Shown in pieces: positions 1 to 5,587 of a DNA stretch of 5,587 nucleotides. The position numbers and the translations under genes were made by a program. Location: NCBI GenBank assembly GCA_023435945.1, contig JAEZLB010000277.1, positions 1 to 5,587 of the forward strand, read 5' to 3'. Numbering within the stretch: the first letter of the stretch is position 1; each line of letters starts with the position of its first letter. The notes under the pieces are model-generated. The model did no database searches. It had not been told where the DNA came from and was given only the letters and a program-made list of their open reading frames with translations. Source of the DNA: Pseudomonadota bacterium. Lineage in GTDB: Bacteria > Pseudomonadota > Gammaproteobacteria > Burkholderiales > Burkholderiaceae_D.

Positions 1-26
1 CAGCGTCAGTTGTGTATAAGAGAGAG
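1..26 (+). other. Residual Nextera/Tn5 sequencing adapter (artifact)
   Basis: Positions 1-7 (CAGCGTC) followed by 8-26 (AGTTGTGTATAAGAGAGAG) match the 3' 26 bases of the Illumina Nextera read-1 transposase adapter, CAGCGTC plus the mosaic end AGATGTGTATAAGAGACAG. The match is 24 of 26; the differences are T for A at position 10 and G for C at position 24. The orientation is right for an adapter lying outside genomic sequence that begins near position 27. A natural IS50-like transposon end would match the mosaic end, but would not be expected to carry the synthetic CAGCGTC extension as well. The likely explanation is that a read running leftward off a short insert entered the adapter and was not trimmed. 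Genomic sequence should be taken to start at about 27, and any reading frame that uses 1-26 is unreliable. Confidence 0.9.
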
Positions 27-53
27 CCGCAAAAGCGTGACTCTTGAATTGGG

Positions 54-73
54 CGGCCTGCCTACGCAGGCTG
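54..73. repeat. Small inverted repeat downstream of ribH
   Basis: GCCTGC (56-61) and GCAGGC (66-71) can pair around the loop CTAC. On the plus-strand transcript the stem extends to 8 bp with one G-T pair. It lies about 40 bases past the ribH stop. No U-tract follows on either strand, so it is not a convincing intrinsic terminator; it could be a weak 3' end structure of the rib transcript or chance. The rest of 27-111 shows no gene I recognise, although nusB is the usual next gene after ribH in betaproteobacteria. Confidence 0.25.
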
Positions 74-111
74 GATTGCATTATGGGAGGAACCGGCTCT
101 ACGGTACGGGC

Positions 112-639
112 TCAGTTCTTTTCTTCTTCGTCGAAGTCGAGGTCTTCATCCTCGTCCTCATCATCATCTTCTTCCACCGACTCTTCGATCGCCAGAGCCA
201 GGTTAGCGACTTCCACTGCGACGCGGGCAGCATCCGCCCCCTTTTCTGCCATGCGCACTTCCGCCTGGGCGTCATCTTCGGTAGTCAGCACTGCATTGGC
301 AATCGGAATGCCGTAGTCCAGCGCAACACGGCTGATGCCAGCACCGGATTCATTGGCGACCAATTCGAAGTGATAGGTTTCACCGCGAATGACTGCGCCA
401 ATCGCTATCAGGGCATCATATTCGCGGGTAGCCGCCATTTTTTGCAGAACCACAGGGATTTCCAGCGCGCCTGGCACGGAAGCATGCGTAATATCCTCTT
501 CCGCCACGCCGAGACGCCGCAGTTCTTCCACACAGGCATTCAGCAGACCCTGGCATACCTTCTCATTGAAACGCGCCTGCACGATACCGATGCGCAAACC
601 CTCTCCGTCCAGATTGATGTCGTATGCGTCTAATGCCAT
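112..639 (-). CDS. ribH: 6,7-dimethyl-8-ribityllumazine synthase with acidic C-terminal tail
   Basis: RibH performs the penultimate step of riboflavin synthesis in the cytoplasm. It condenses 5-amino-6-ribitylaminouracil with 3,4-dihydroxy-2-butanone 4-phosphate to give 6,7-dimethyl-8-ribityllumazine. The 175-residue protein shows the family signatures in order: ARFN (22-25), SVPGALEIP (54-62), [13 protein letters not shown] (79-91) with the catalytic-type histidine H90, [10 protein letters not shown] (112-121), then R129 and K133, which match the conserved phosphate-site Arg and neighbouring Lys. The fold ends near residue 151. Residues 152-175 form an extra tail with 18 Asp/Glu out of 24, so the protein is about 15-20 residues longer than the usual 154-160. 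The ATG start has a good ribosome site (GAGGA, 646-650) six bases upstream. It follows ribBA after 62 bases on the same strand, as expected for a rib operon. Identification is secure; the role of the tail is unknown. Confidence 0.97.
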   Translation of the reverse strand: MALDAYDINLDGEGLRIGIVQARFNEKVCQGLLNACVEELRRLGVAEEDITHASVPGALEIPVVLQKMAATREYDALIAIGAVIRGETYHFELVANESGAGISRVALDYGIPIANAVLTTEDDAQAEVRMAEKGADAARVAVEVANLALAIEESVEEDDDEDEDEDLDFDEEEKN

Positions 640-665
640 GGGAAGTCCTCACTCTCTTTTCAAGG

Positions 666-691
666 CGGTAAGCGACACCTGTCGCTTACCG
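666..691 (-). repeat. Perfect 11-bp hairpin between ribBA and ribH
   Basis: CGGTAAGCGAC (666-676) and GTCGCTTACCG (681-691) are exact reverse complements around a four-base loop (677-680). In the mRNA the hairpin begins 10 bases after the ribBA stop codon and ends 16 bases before the ribH ribosome-binding site. On the minus strand it is followed by CCTTGAAAAG, and on the plus strand by TTGTACATAA, so neither side has the U-run of an intrinsic terminator. It may instead protect or process the ribBA-ribH message or tune ribH expression. The structure is directly visible; its role is inference. Confidence 0.75.
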
Positions 692-701
692 TTGTACATA
701 A

Positions 702-1814
702 TCAGTCGTCGGGCTGTGCCTGATAACCGACCACTTCCAGATTAAATCCAGCCATCGAAGGCATCTTGCGGGGATTGGCCAGCAATTTCATCTTGCGCAC
801 GCCGAGATCTCGCAACACCTGTGCCCCGATGCCATAAGTCCGCAAGTCCATGCGCGAACCGCGTGCCGGCGACCGTTGGCCCGGCTTGGCCAGTGCTTCG
901 AACTGGGCAAACATCTGCTCCGCCGATTCTTCGCAATTGAGCAGTACCAGCACACCCTGCGGCGCTGCCTGGATCGCTTTGAGCGCGGCGGCCATATTCC
1001 AGGAGTGCGTGGTGGCACGGGTCTCCAGCAGATCCAGTATGGATACCGGCTGATGCACGCGCACCAGTGCTTCCTGTTCCGCCTCGATATCCCCTTTCAC
1101 CAGTGCAAGGTGAGCACCACCGCTAGGCTTATCCCGATAGGCCACAGCACGGAATAAACCATAAGGCGTTTCCATCGCGCGCTCAGCCACGCGATCCACA
1201 ATACTCTCATGCTGGCTGCGGTAGTGAATCAGGTCAGCGATGGTGCCAATTTTCAGGCCATGTTCCTTGCCGAACTCAATCAGGTCCGGCAGACGCGCCA
1301 TGGTGCCGTCGTCCTTCATGATTTCACAGATCACGGCAGCCGGCGTCAATCCCGCCAGATCAGCCAGATCGCAACCGGCTTCGGTATGCCCGGCGCGCAT
1401 CAGCACACCACCTGGCTGGGCCTTGAGCGGGAAAATATGTCCGGGCTGAACAATATCGGTCGGCTTGGCATGACGGGCAACCGCCACCTGCACGGTTCTC
1501 GCACGATCTGCAGCCGAAATGCCCGTGGTCACGCCCTCTGCCGCTTCGATTGATACCGTGAAATTGGTGCCATAGGAAGTACCGTTACGGCTAGTCATCA
1601 TCGGCAGATTCAACTGCTCGCAGCGTTCTTCTGTCAAAGTCAGACAAATTAAGCCTCGTCCGTACTTGGCCATGAAGTTGATCGCCTCCGGTGTGACAAA
1701 ATCTGCAGCCAGCACCAGATCGCCCTCATTCTCGCGGTCTTCCTCATCCACCAGAATGACCATGCGCCCAGCGCGCAATTCGGCAACGATCTCTTGAGTA
1801 GTTGAAATAGTCAC
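702..1814 (-). CDS. ribBA: 3,4-dihydroxy-2-butanone 4-phosphate synthase with degenerate GTP cyclohydrolase II-like domain (RibBX type)
   Basis: The N-terminal domain (about 1-199) is a full RibB, which converts ribulose 5-phosphate to 3,4-dihydroxy-2-butanone 4-phosphate and formate for riboflavin synthesis. It shows [11 protein letters not shown] (23-33), [10 protein letters not shown] (78-87), [15 protein letters not shown] (90-104), PGHIFPL (124-130), RAGHTEA (140-146) and [12 protein letters not shown] (163-174). R27, E28, D32, H126, H143 and E164 align with the E. coli RibB active-site residues at a constant offset of 10. The C-terminal domain (about 207-365) is RibA-like but has lost its chemistry. 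After VRVH (251-254) the expected Cys-containing stretches are replaced by QPVSILDL and RATTHSWN, and the RQEGRGIGL segment reads NCEESAEQM; only [17 protein letters not shown] is kept. This matches the RibBX variant known in Proteobacteria, so GTP cyclohydrolase II activity is not expected. The start is GTG, supported by MTIS at the usual family N-terminus and by AGGG eight bases upstream. It lies just upstream of ribH. Confidence 0.95.
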   Translation of the reverse strand: MTISTTQEIVAELRAGRMVILVDEEDRENEGDLVLAADFVTPEAINFMAKYGRGLICLTLTEERCEQLNLPMMTSRNGTSYGTNFTVSIEAAEGVTTGISAADRARTVQVAVARHAKPTDIVQPGHIFPLKAQPGGVLMRAGHTEAGCDLADLAGLTPAAVICEIMKDDGTMARLPDLIEFGKEHGLKIGTIADLIHYRSQHESIVDRVAERAMETPYGLFRAVAYRDKPSGGAHLALVKGDIEAEQEALVRVHQPVSILDLLETRATTHSWNMAAALKAIQAAPQGVLVLLNCEESAEQMFAQFEALAKPGQRSPARGSRMDLRTYGIGAQVLRDLGVRKMKLLANPRKMPSMAGFNLEVVGYQAQPDD

Positions 1815-1984
1815 GACGTGAACCCTGAATCTTGATTAGCCCGCCATTTTAATGGATTTCCCCATCCGGGGCTTGCTATCGAAGCGAATGGTCCAAGGAA
1901 TGTCGGCATGAAACGTTGCGTGGCGCGAGAACAAGCTCGTACTCACAGCAAAACCCGACCGCGTCAATCTCGCTCCTCCCGTGC
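1815..1984 (-). other. Intergenic region between mrpG and ribBA
   Basis: This 170-base stretch separates the antiporter operon from the riboflavin genes, all on the same strand. I see no hairpin followed by a U-tract after mrpG, and none of the conserved blocks of an FMN riboswitch apart from a short GGATGGGGAA resemblance near 1857-1868. Short minus-strand frames that run through it are out-of-frame continuations across mrpG with no recognisable protein. It probably contains the ribBA promoter, but the sequence does not prove one. Confidence 0.5.
1844..1855 (-). promoter_or_regulatory. Weak candidate -10 element within a small dyad upstream of ribBA
   Basis: On the minus strand, TAAAAT (1851-1846) matches five of six bases of the sigma-70 -10 consensus and lies about 31 bases before the GTG start of ribBA. 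It sits within an inverted repeat, CCATT-AA-AATGG (1844-1855). No good -35 hexamer is found 16-18 bases upstream, so the promoter call is tentative. The dyad could be an operator or simply chance. Confidence 0.25.
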
Positions 1985-2359
1985 TTACTCCTGATCCGGG
2001 AGGCGATAAACGTCGCCTGACACCGCCCCGCTGCGCTCTTTGCCGCCGCGCAGATCGCGGTAAACGGCAGCACGCATCAGCAACATGGAAACCACGGGCG
2101 CACTGAGCAGGAGGAAGAAGGTAATGATGATTTCGTGGATAACGATGCGGGAGTTCAGCACGGTAAAATAAATCATGGATGCAATCAGGATGCATCCCGC
2201 TCCCAGCGTGATCGTGATGGCCGGACCATGAATACGCTGATAAAAATTCGGCAAGCGCATCAATCCCAGCGTACCGACCACAACAATACTGCCGCCCAGC
2301 AGCAGCAAAATCCCTACCAGTATTGCTGCCCAGTCAGGCAGATTTTCAATGCCGCTCAT
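1985..2359 (-). CDS. mrpG: Na+(K+)/H+ antiporter subunit G (Mrp/Mnh/Pha type)
   Basis: MrpG is a small membrane subunit of the multisubunit cation/proton antiporter. The 124-residue protein has three predicted membrane segments (about 10-30, 47-67 and 72-95). The family signature G-LGL-RLP-FY-R-HG is at 29-45 ([17 protein letters not shown]), followed by the typical [11 protein letters not shown] at 88-98. The charged C-terminus (about 99-124) is presumably cytoplasmic. Its ATG overlaps the mrpF stop as ATGA, indicating translational coupling, and GGGGAG lies eight bases upstream. It is the last gene of the mrp operon, in the canonical A-to-G order. Length is ordinary for the family. Confidence 0.95.
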   Translation of the reverse strand: MSGIENLPDWAAILVGILLLLGGSIVVVGTLGLMRLPNFYQRIHGPAITITLGAGCILIASMIYFTVLNSRIVIHEIIITFFLLLSAPVVSMLLMRAAVYRDLRGGKERSGAVSGDVYRLPDQE

Positions 2360-2631
2360 TCGATGATCTCCCCACGCATCAGGAACTTCGCCATGGCGAC
2401 AGTGGACACAAAGCCAACCAGCGCAATCAGCATCGCCGCCTCAAAATAAATCAGATTACCGAATCGGATTCCCAGCATCAGCGCCAGCAGCATCGAACAC
2501 ATCCACAAGGTATCCAGTGCCAGGACACGGTCTTGCGCACTGGGCCCGAGCAGCAGCCTCACGGTGCAAAACAACATGGCGATGATCGTGCAGACAAATG
2601 CGAATCCTATACACAATTCCAGAAACGTCAT
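2356..2631 (-). CDS. mrpF: Na+(K+)/H+ antiporter subunit F (Mrp/Mnh/Pha type)
   Basis: MrpF is a small integral membrane subunit of the Mrp antiporter. The 91-residue protein has three hydrophobic segments (about 3-24, 36-54 and 58-83). The diagnostic [14 protein letters not shown] at 29-42 carries D34, the Asp conserved in the family, in a polar loop and helix start. The start is ATG with AAAGGA upstream; this ribosome site overlaps the mrpE stop codon, from which the gene is separated by only 11 bases. It ends in an ATGA overlap with mrpG. In some species MrpF has been linked to bile salt or cholate efflux as well as Na+ transport; nothing in the sequence speaks for that here. Confidence 0.95.
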   Translation of the reverse strand: MTFLELCIGFAFVCTIIAMLFCTVRLLLGPSAQDRVLALDTLWMCSMLLALMLGIRFGNLIYFEAAMLIALVGFVSTVAMAKFLMRGEIIE

Positions 2632-2642
2632 GGATGTGTCCT

Positions 2643-3134
2643 TTAGTCAAAAACATCAATCAGCGGCTGTTCATACCGCGTCTTGATGGTATCAATCCAC
2701 CATTGCTCGTCATGCAAATCAAAGACATGCAATGCCAGTACGTTGGAATTCGGCAGGATTTCCACCCATACCGTACCGGGCGTCACGTTAATCAGGCACG
2801 ACAATACCGCCAGCCCATAGGGACTGCGCAAATCGAGTGGAATGCGAATGAACTGCGACTTCACCTTGGTCGGATTCGCAAACAGGATAATGCGCCCGAC
2901 GTTGAAACAGGAACGCACGATCTCGATGGTCGACATCACGGCAAGCCGCACCAGTGCCGACAGATTTTTCAACCTTGGTGCGGGAAGGGGTTGCAGATTG
3001 CGTACCAGCAAAGGAATGCCGATTGCCAGGAATCCGCCCAAGAGCAGATGAGCCGGTTCGACAGTCTGATTAAGCAGCAACCAGAGGATCAGCAATGCCA
3101 GCGAGGTTATTGGGGCAGGAAACCACTTGCTCAT
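2643..3134 (-). CDS. mrpE: Na+(K+)/H+ antiporter subunit E (Mrp/Mnh/Pha type)
   Basis: MrpE is the 163-residue membrane subunit needed for assembly or full activity of the Mrp antiporter. The N-terminal half holds short hydrophobic helices (about 8-22 and 28-45) with the family LWLLLN (17-22). A basic, amphipathic middle follows. The conserved C-terminal block includes [16 protein letters not shown] (112-127), LHVFDL (135-140) and KTRYEQPL (151-158), all typical of PF01899-type MrpE proteins. The ATG overlaps the mrpD stop (ATGA) and is preceded by AGGAGG four bases upstream. Length and position in the operon are standard. Confidence 0.95.
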   Translation of the reverse strand: MSKWFPAPITSLALLILWLLLNQTVEPAHLLLGGFLAIGIPLLVRNLQPLPAPRLKNLSALVRLAVMSTIEIVRSCFNVGRIILFANPTKVKSQFIRIPLDLRSPYGLAVLSCLINVTPGTVWVEILPNSNVLALHVFDLHDEQWWIDTIKTRYEQPLIDVFD

Positions 3135-4765
3135 TTCGCCTCCTCTACCGGATTATGGATGGCGCCCGGCACTACCGGTTCCGCCAGCACGCGTTCCACA
3201 TAGTCAGTTGGCCTATGCAAGCCGTCCGACACCCTGTCCAGATAATCCAGGGCTGGGCCTGCCATCACGGCCAATGCGAGACACACGCCGAGCAGCGCAC
3301 CGATAGGAAGCACTTCCGATATCAGAAGGCGCGGAGGCTGTATCGCACCGGAAGCCCAGAAGGTCCGCACACCGAAACGCATCAATCCTAAAATAGAACT
3401 AAACCCTGCCACCACAATCAGGATCAGAATCGTCCAGGCCGTTGGGCTTACCAGGCCTTCAGATGCCGTAGGACTGAGCAATTGATGGAACATCGTGAAC
3501 TTGGCAAGGAAACCGGACAAAGGCGGCAGTCCTGAAATGATCAGCGCGCAAGCAGAAAAGGACAAGCCCAGGAAAGCAAGCGCCGCAGGTACTCGCACGC
3601 CGGCGGTTTCTTCCGGCACTTCTTCGACGGCGAATGCCTCAATAGTCAGCGCCAGCACAGCCGCACCCGGCGTACTGATACGGTTAATCAATTCAATCAG
3701 CAGCATCAGCGCGGCGACTGCGATCGTGGAGCCGATCAGGTAATAAAGCATGGGACCAATCAGCGAAGGCTGACCGTAACCGAGGATGGCCAGCATCGTA
3801 CCCGAAGATACGATAGCGGCATAACCAGCCATGCGTCCCGGATCCTGGGCTGCCAACATGCCGGCAGCACCAAAAACTATGGTCACAATACCGCCCCAGG
3901 TCAAAGCCTCAAGCCCGAAACCGGCAGCCTCTCCAGCCTCGCTGGAAAAAACCAGCAGCCAGATACGCAGGATCGCATAGACCCCAACCTTGGTCATCAG
4001 CACCACCATGGCCGCAACCGGTGGCGCTGCAGCAGCATAAGTCGTGGGCAGCCAGAAGCCCAGAGGCCACATGGCACTCTTGATCAGGAATGCCAGTGCA
4101 AGAATACTGACGCCAATTTGCAGAAGCTGCATATCGAGCCCCTGAACCCATGGCATGCGCGCAGCAAGGTCCGCCATGTTCAGCGTACCCGTCGAGGCAT
4201 AAATCAATGCCACGCCAATCAGGAACAGCAGGGAAGCGGTCAGGTTGATAGCAATGTACTGCATGCCCGCGCGCACCCGCGTCGTGTTATAGCCATGCAA
4301 AATCAGGCCATATGACGCTGCCAGCATGACTTCAAAGAATACAAACAAGTTGAACAGATCATGCGTCAGGAACGCGCCGTTAATTCCCATCATGAGGAAT
4401 TGGAACAGCGAATGAAAATGCACACCCAGGCGGCTCCAGCGCGACATCGAATACATGAGCGCTGCTGTTCCCAGGATGGAAGTGAGCACCAGCATCATGG
4501 CCGACAGACGATCTGCGAGCAAGGCAATACCGAACGGAGCGCTCCAGTTCGCAGCCAGATAGACACCAATGCCGTGCTGCCAGTACTCACTGTCAGCCAT
4601 GCTCACCAAGGTAATCGAGATGGCCAGCATCGCCAGCATGGAAGCATAATTGATGGCGAACTTGAGCTGATGCCGACTCTCATTGATGAGAATCAGCAGT
4701 GCGCCGCAAATGAGCGGCAGCACGATAGGAACCAGAATCAAATGTTGAGACCAGGCTAACATCAT
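3131..4765 (-). CDS. mrpD: Na+(K+)/H+ antiporter subunit D (Mrp/Mnh/Pha type)
   Basis: MrpD is one of the two large ion-translocating subunits of the antiporter and is homologous to the NuoL/M/N subunits of complex I. The 544-residue protein is hydrophobic along nearly all its length, consistent with about 14 membrane helices and one Proton_antipo_M domain. Key charged residues within helices are present: E145 in NLFVFFEVM (the counterpart of the essential MrpD Glu), K229 in FLIKSAMWPLGFWLP, K259 in MTKVG and K422 in GFLAKF. A short acidic loop (TIEAFAVEEVPEET, 374-387) before the PPLSGF helix is common in proteobacterial members. The ATG overlaps the mrpC stop (ATGA), with AGGAG eight bases upstream. 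A second ATG follows at once, so the start could be one codon later. No residue expected to be essential is missing. Confidence 0.96.
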   Translation of the reverse strand: MMLAWSQHLILVPIVLPLICGALLILINESRHQLKFAINYASMLAMLAISITLVSMADSEYWQHGIGVYLAANWSAPFGIALLADRLSAMMLVLTSILGTAALMYSMSRWSRLGVHFHSLFQFLMMGINGAFLTHDLFNLFVFFEVMLAASYGLILHGYNTTRVRAGMQYIAINLTASLLFLIGVALIYASTGTLNMADLAARMPWVQGLDMQLLQIGVSILALAFLIKSAMWPLGFWLPTTYAAAAPPVAAMVVLMTKVGVYAILRIWLLVFSSEAGEAAGFGLEALTWGGIVTIVFGAAGMLAAQDPGRMAGYAAIVSSGTMLAILGYGQPSLIGPMLYYLIGSTIAVAALMLLIELINRISTPGAAVLALTIEAFAVEEVPEETAGVRVPAALAFLGLSFSACALIISGLPPLSGFLAKFTMFHQLLSPTASEGLVSPTAWTILILIVVAGFSSILGLMRFGVRTFWASGAIQPPRLLISEVLPIGALLGVCLALAVMAGPALDYLDRVSDGLHRPTDYVERVLAEPVVPGAIHNPVEEAK

Positions 4766-5106
4766 TGATCAGGCTCCTGTCCATCAACATGATCCGAACC
4801 GGTCAGGCCGCGGATACCGATCATCACAACCAGAAAAAGTGCGGTCGTCGCAAAGCCAATCACGATAGCCGTCAGTACCAACGCCTGCGGCAACGGATCG
4901 GCGAACGTGGCAGGATCAAGCATGCCCTCGGATAAGGCCAACGGCGCCTTGTCCACCCACAAACGCCCCATGATAAAAATAAACAGGTTTACGGCATACG
5001 ACATCAGTAACAATCCCGTCAGCACCTGAAAAGTACGCGGACGCAGGATCAGCCAGATGCCCGATCCGAACAATATGCCAATGGAAATGGAAATAACTAC
5101 TTCCAT
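4762..5106 (-). CDS. mrpC: Na+(K+)/H+ antiporter subunit C (Mrp/Mnh/Pha type)
   Basis: MrpC is a NuoK-like small membrane subunit of the antiporter. The 114-residue protein has three predicted helices (about 3-21, 28-47 and 74-98). It has SYAVNLFI (36-43) and the highly conserved DPLPQALVLTAIVIGFA (70-86), and a short hydrophilic C-terminus. The start is ambiguous: GTG at 5109-5107 is directly followed by ATG at 5106-5104. The ATG is preferred because AAGGAGG (5119-5113) lies seven bases from it but only four from the GTG. With the ATG the gene overlaps the upstream stop by one base (TGATG); with the GTG it would overlap by four. The 3' end overlaps mrpD. Confidence 0.95.
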   Translation of the reverse strand: MEVVISISIGILFGSGIWLILRPRTFQVLTGLLLMSYAVNLFIFIMGRLWVDKAPLALSEGMLDPATFADPLPQALVLTAIVIGFATTALFLVVMIGIRGLTGSDHVDGQEPDQ

Positions 5107-5587
5107 CACACCCCCTCCTTCACGCTGGCAGCGACAGCTTCCGGAGTCACCCCGGGCTGCCGGTGGCTACGCAAGGATTGGTGAGCCAGCGCAACCAGAA
5201 TCAGCATGGTGGTACCGACCACCACGGTAAATACGCCTAAGTCGAATACAAAGGCACTGGGAACATGAATTTCGCCCAGCACAGGCAAATGCAGGTGAGC
5301 GGTATGACTGGTCAGGAAAGGATAGCCGAACCACCATGCGCCCAGGCCCGTACCGCAGGCGATCATCAGACCATACGCAATCCAGCGATAGGGGCGCAGC
5401 AGGCTCAGGTGATTTTCTACCCACGTGGTGCCAGCCAGCATGTACTGCACAATCACGGCCACCGAAAAAATCAGGCCCGCTACAAAACCACCACCCGGAA
5501 GGTTATGTCCACGCATGAAGAAATACACGGAGACCAGCACCATGAAAGGCATCAGCGCGCGCAGGTAAACGCCAGGGATCATCAGGT
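5106..5587 (-). CDS. mrpA: Na+(K+)/H+ antiporter MrpB domain, probably C-terminus of a fused MrpA/B subunit (partial)
   Basis: The 159 residues visible form an MnhB/MrpB domain: a first helix, then RGHNLPGGGFVAGL (residues 24-37 counting from the Met at 5582-5580), further helices near 66-84 and 109-132, with GYPFLTS (86-92), LPVLGEI (99-105) and FDLGVFTVVVG (113-123). The frame stays open to the window edge, with a Leu codon before the Met, and no ribosome site can be judged. In many proteobacteria MrpB is fused to the end of a large MrpA (about 930-970 residues), and this looks like such a C-terminus. A free-standing mrpB starting at or near 5582 cannot be excluded. The tail (about 138-158) is hydrophilic. 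Its stop overlaps the mrpC start region. The fusion and the symbol are inference; the MrpB domain is clear. Confidence 0.85.
   Translation of the reverse strand, partial: LMIPGVYLRALMPFMVLVSVYFFMRGHNLPGGGFVAGLIFSVAVIVQYMLAGTTWVENHLSLLRPYRWIAYGLMIACGTGLGAWWFGYPFLTSHTAHLHLPVLGEIHVPSAFVFDLGVFTVVVGTTMLILVALAHQSLRSHRQPGVTPEAVAASVKEGV

Noticed and set aside
8..26. IS50/Tn5-like transposon end containing a DnaA-box-like TTATACACA
   Set aside because: The additional CAGCGTC match to the synthetic Nextera adapter makes a library artifact far more likely than a natural insertion sequence end or a DnaA box.
1..81. Minus-strand frame starting with ATG at 81-79, in the place expected for nusB
   Set aside because: Only about 18 codons are genomic before the adapter. 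There is no good ribosome site. The residues do not show the NusB start motif (RRxARExAxQxLY) beyond RRQA. It cannot be supported as a gene.
10..633. Plus-strand 207-codon reading frame antisense to ribH
   Set aside because: It lies opposite a secure ribH gene and shows no recognisable domain. It begins inside the adapter artifact. The length is explained by the antisense of RibH codon usage.
1815..1984. FMN riboswitch upstream of ribBA
   Set aside because: Only a GGATGGGGAA resemblance is present. The conserved CAGGGCGGGG and CCCCACCGGCGG blocks of the RFN element are absent.
1836..2195. Minus-strand 119-codon frame overlapping mrpG
   Set aside because: Over most of its length it is an out-of-frame reading of mrpG, whose own frame carries the clear family motifs. 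The remainder has no recognisable features.
2598..3203. Plus-strand 201-codon frame opposite mrpE
   Set aside because: It is antisense to mrpE, is rich in Gln/His/Arg as typical for a shadow of a hydrophobic gene, and has no domain or plausible ribosome site.

Overview
The window looks like the end of a betaproteobacterial contig, probably from a metagenome or draft assembly. Protein style suggests the Nitrosomonadales/Methylophilaceae area (RibH with [10 protein letters not shown], a RibBA whose RibA half has lost its metal site, Mrp subunits of proteobacterial type), but the taxon is an inference without a search. All supported genes lie on the minus strand, so transcription runs from high to low coordinates.

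Layout, in transcription order. From the right edge (5587) to 1985 runs a tightly packed mrp (also called mnh or pha) operon for a multisubunit Na+(K+)/H+ antiporter: the C-terminal MrpB-type part of a subunit cut by the window edge, then mrpC, mrpD, mrpE, mrpF and mrpG. Adjacent genes overlap by 1 to 4 bases, except for an 11-base gap between mrpE and mrpF. A 170-base gap (1815-1984) follows, with no convincing terminator and no FMN riboswitch. Then come two riboflavin genes: a RibBX-type ribBA (GTG start, 702-1814) and ribH (112-639), separated by a 62-base spacer that holds a perfect 11-bp hairpin.

How the genes work together. The Mrp proteins form one membrane complex that exchanges cytoplasmic Na+ (or K+) for external H+. 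This serves pH and sodium homeostasis and is related to respiratory complex I. RibB makes 3,4-dihydroxy-2-butanone 4-phosphate, which is one of the two substrates of RibH. RibH condenses it with 5-amino-6-ribitylaminouracil to give 6,7-dimethyl-8-ribityllumazine. A functional GTP cyclohydrolase II must be encoded elsewhere, because the RibA-like half here lacks its zinc cysteines.

The most notable observations are these. Positions 1-26 are almost certainly a residual Illumina Nextera (Tn5) adapter, not genome. RibH carries an unusual, highly acidic C-terminal tail. The RibA half of RibBA is degenerate. A strong hairpin without a U-tract sits between ribBA and ribH. I see no evidence of an undescribed system; this is mostly ordinary core-genome content.
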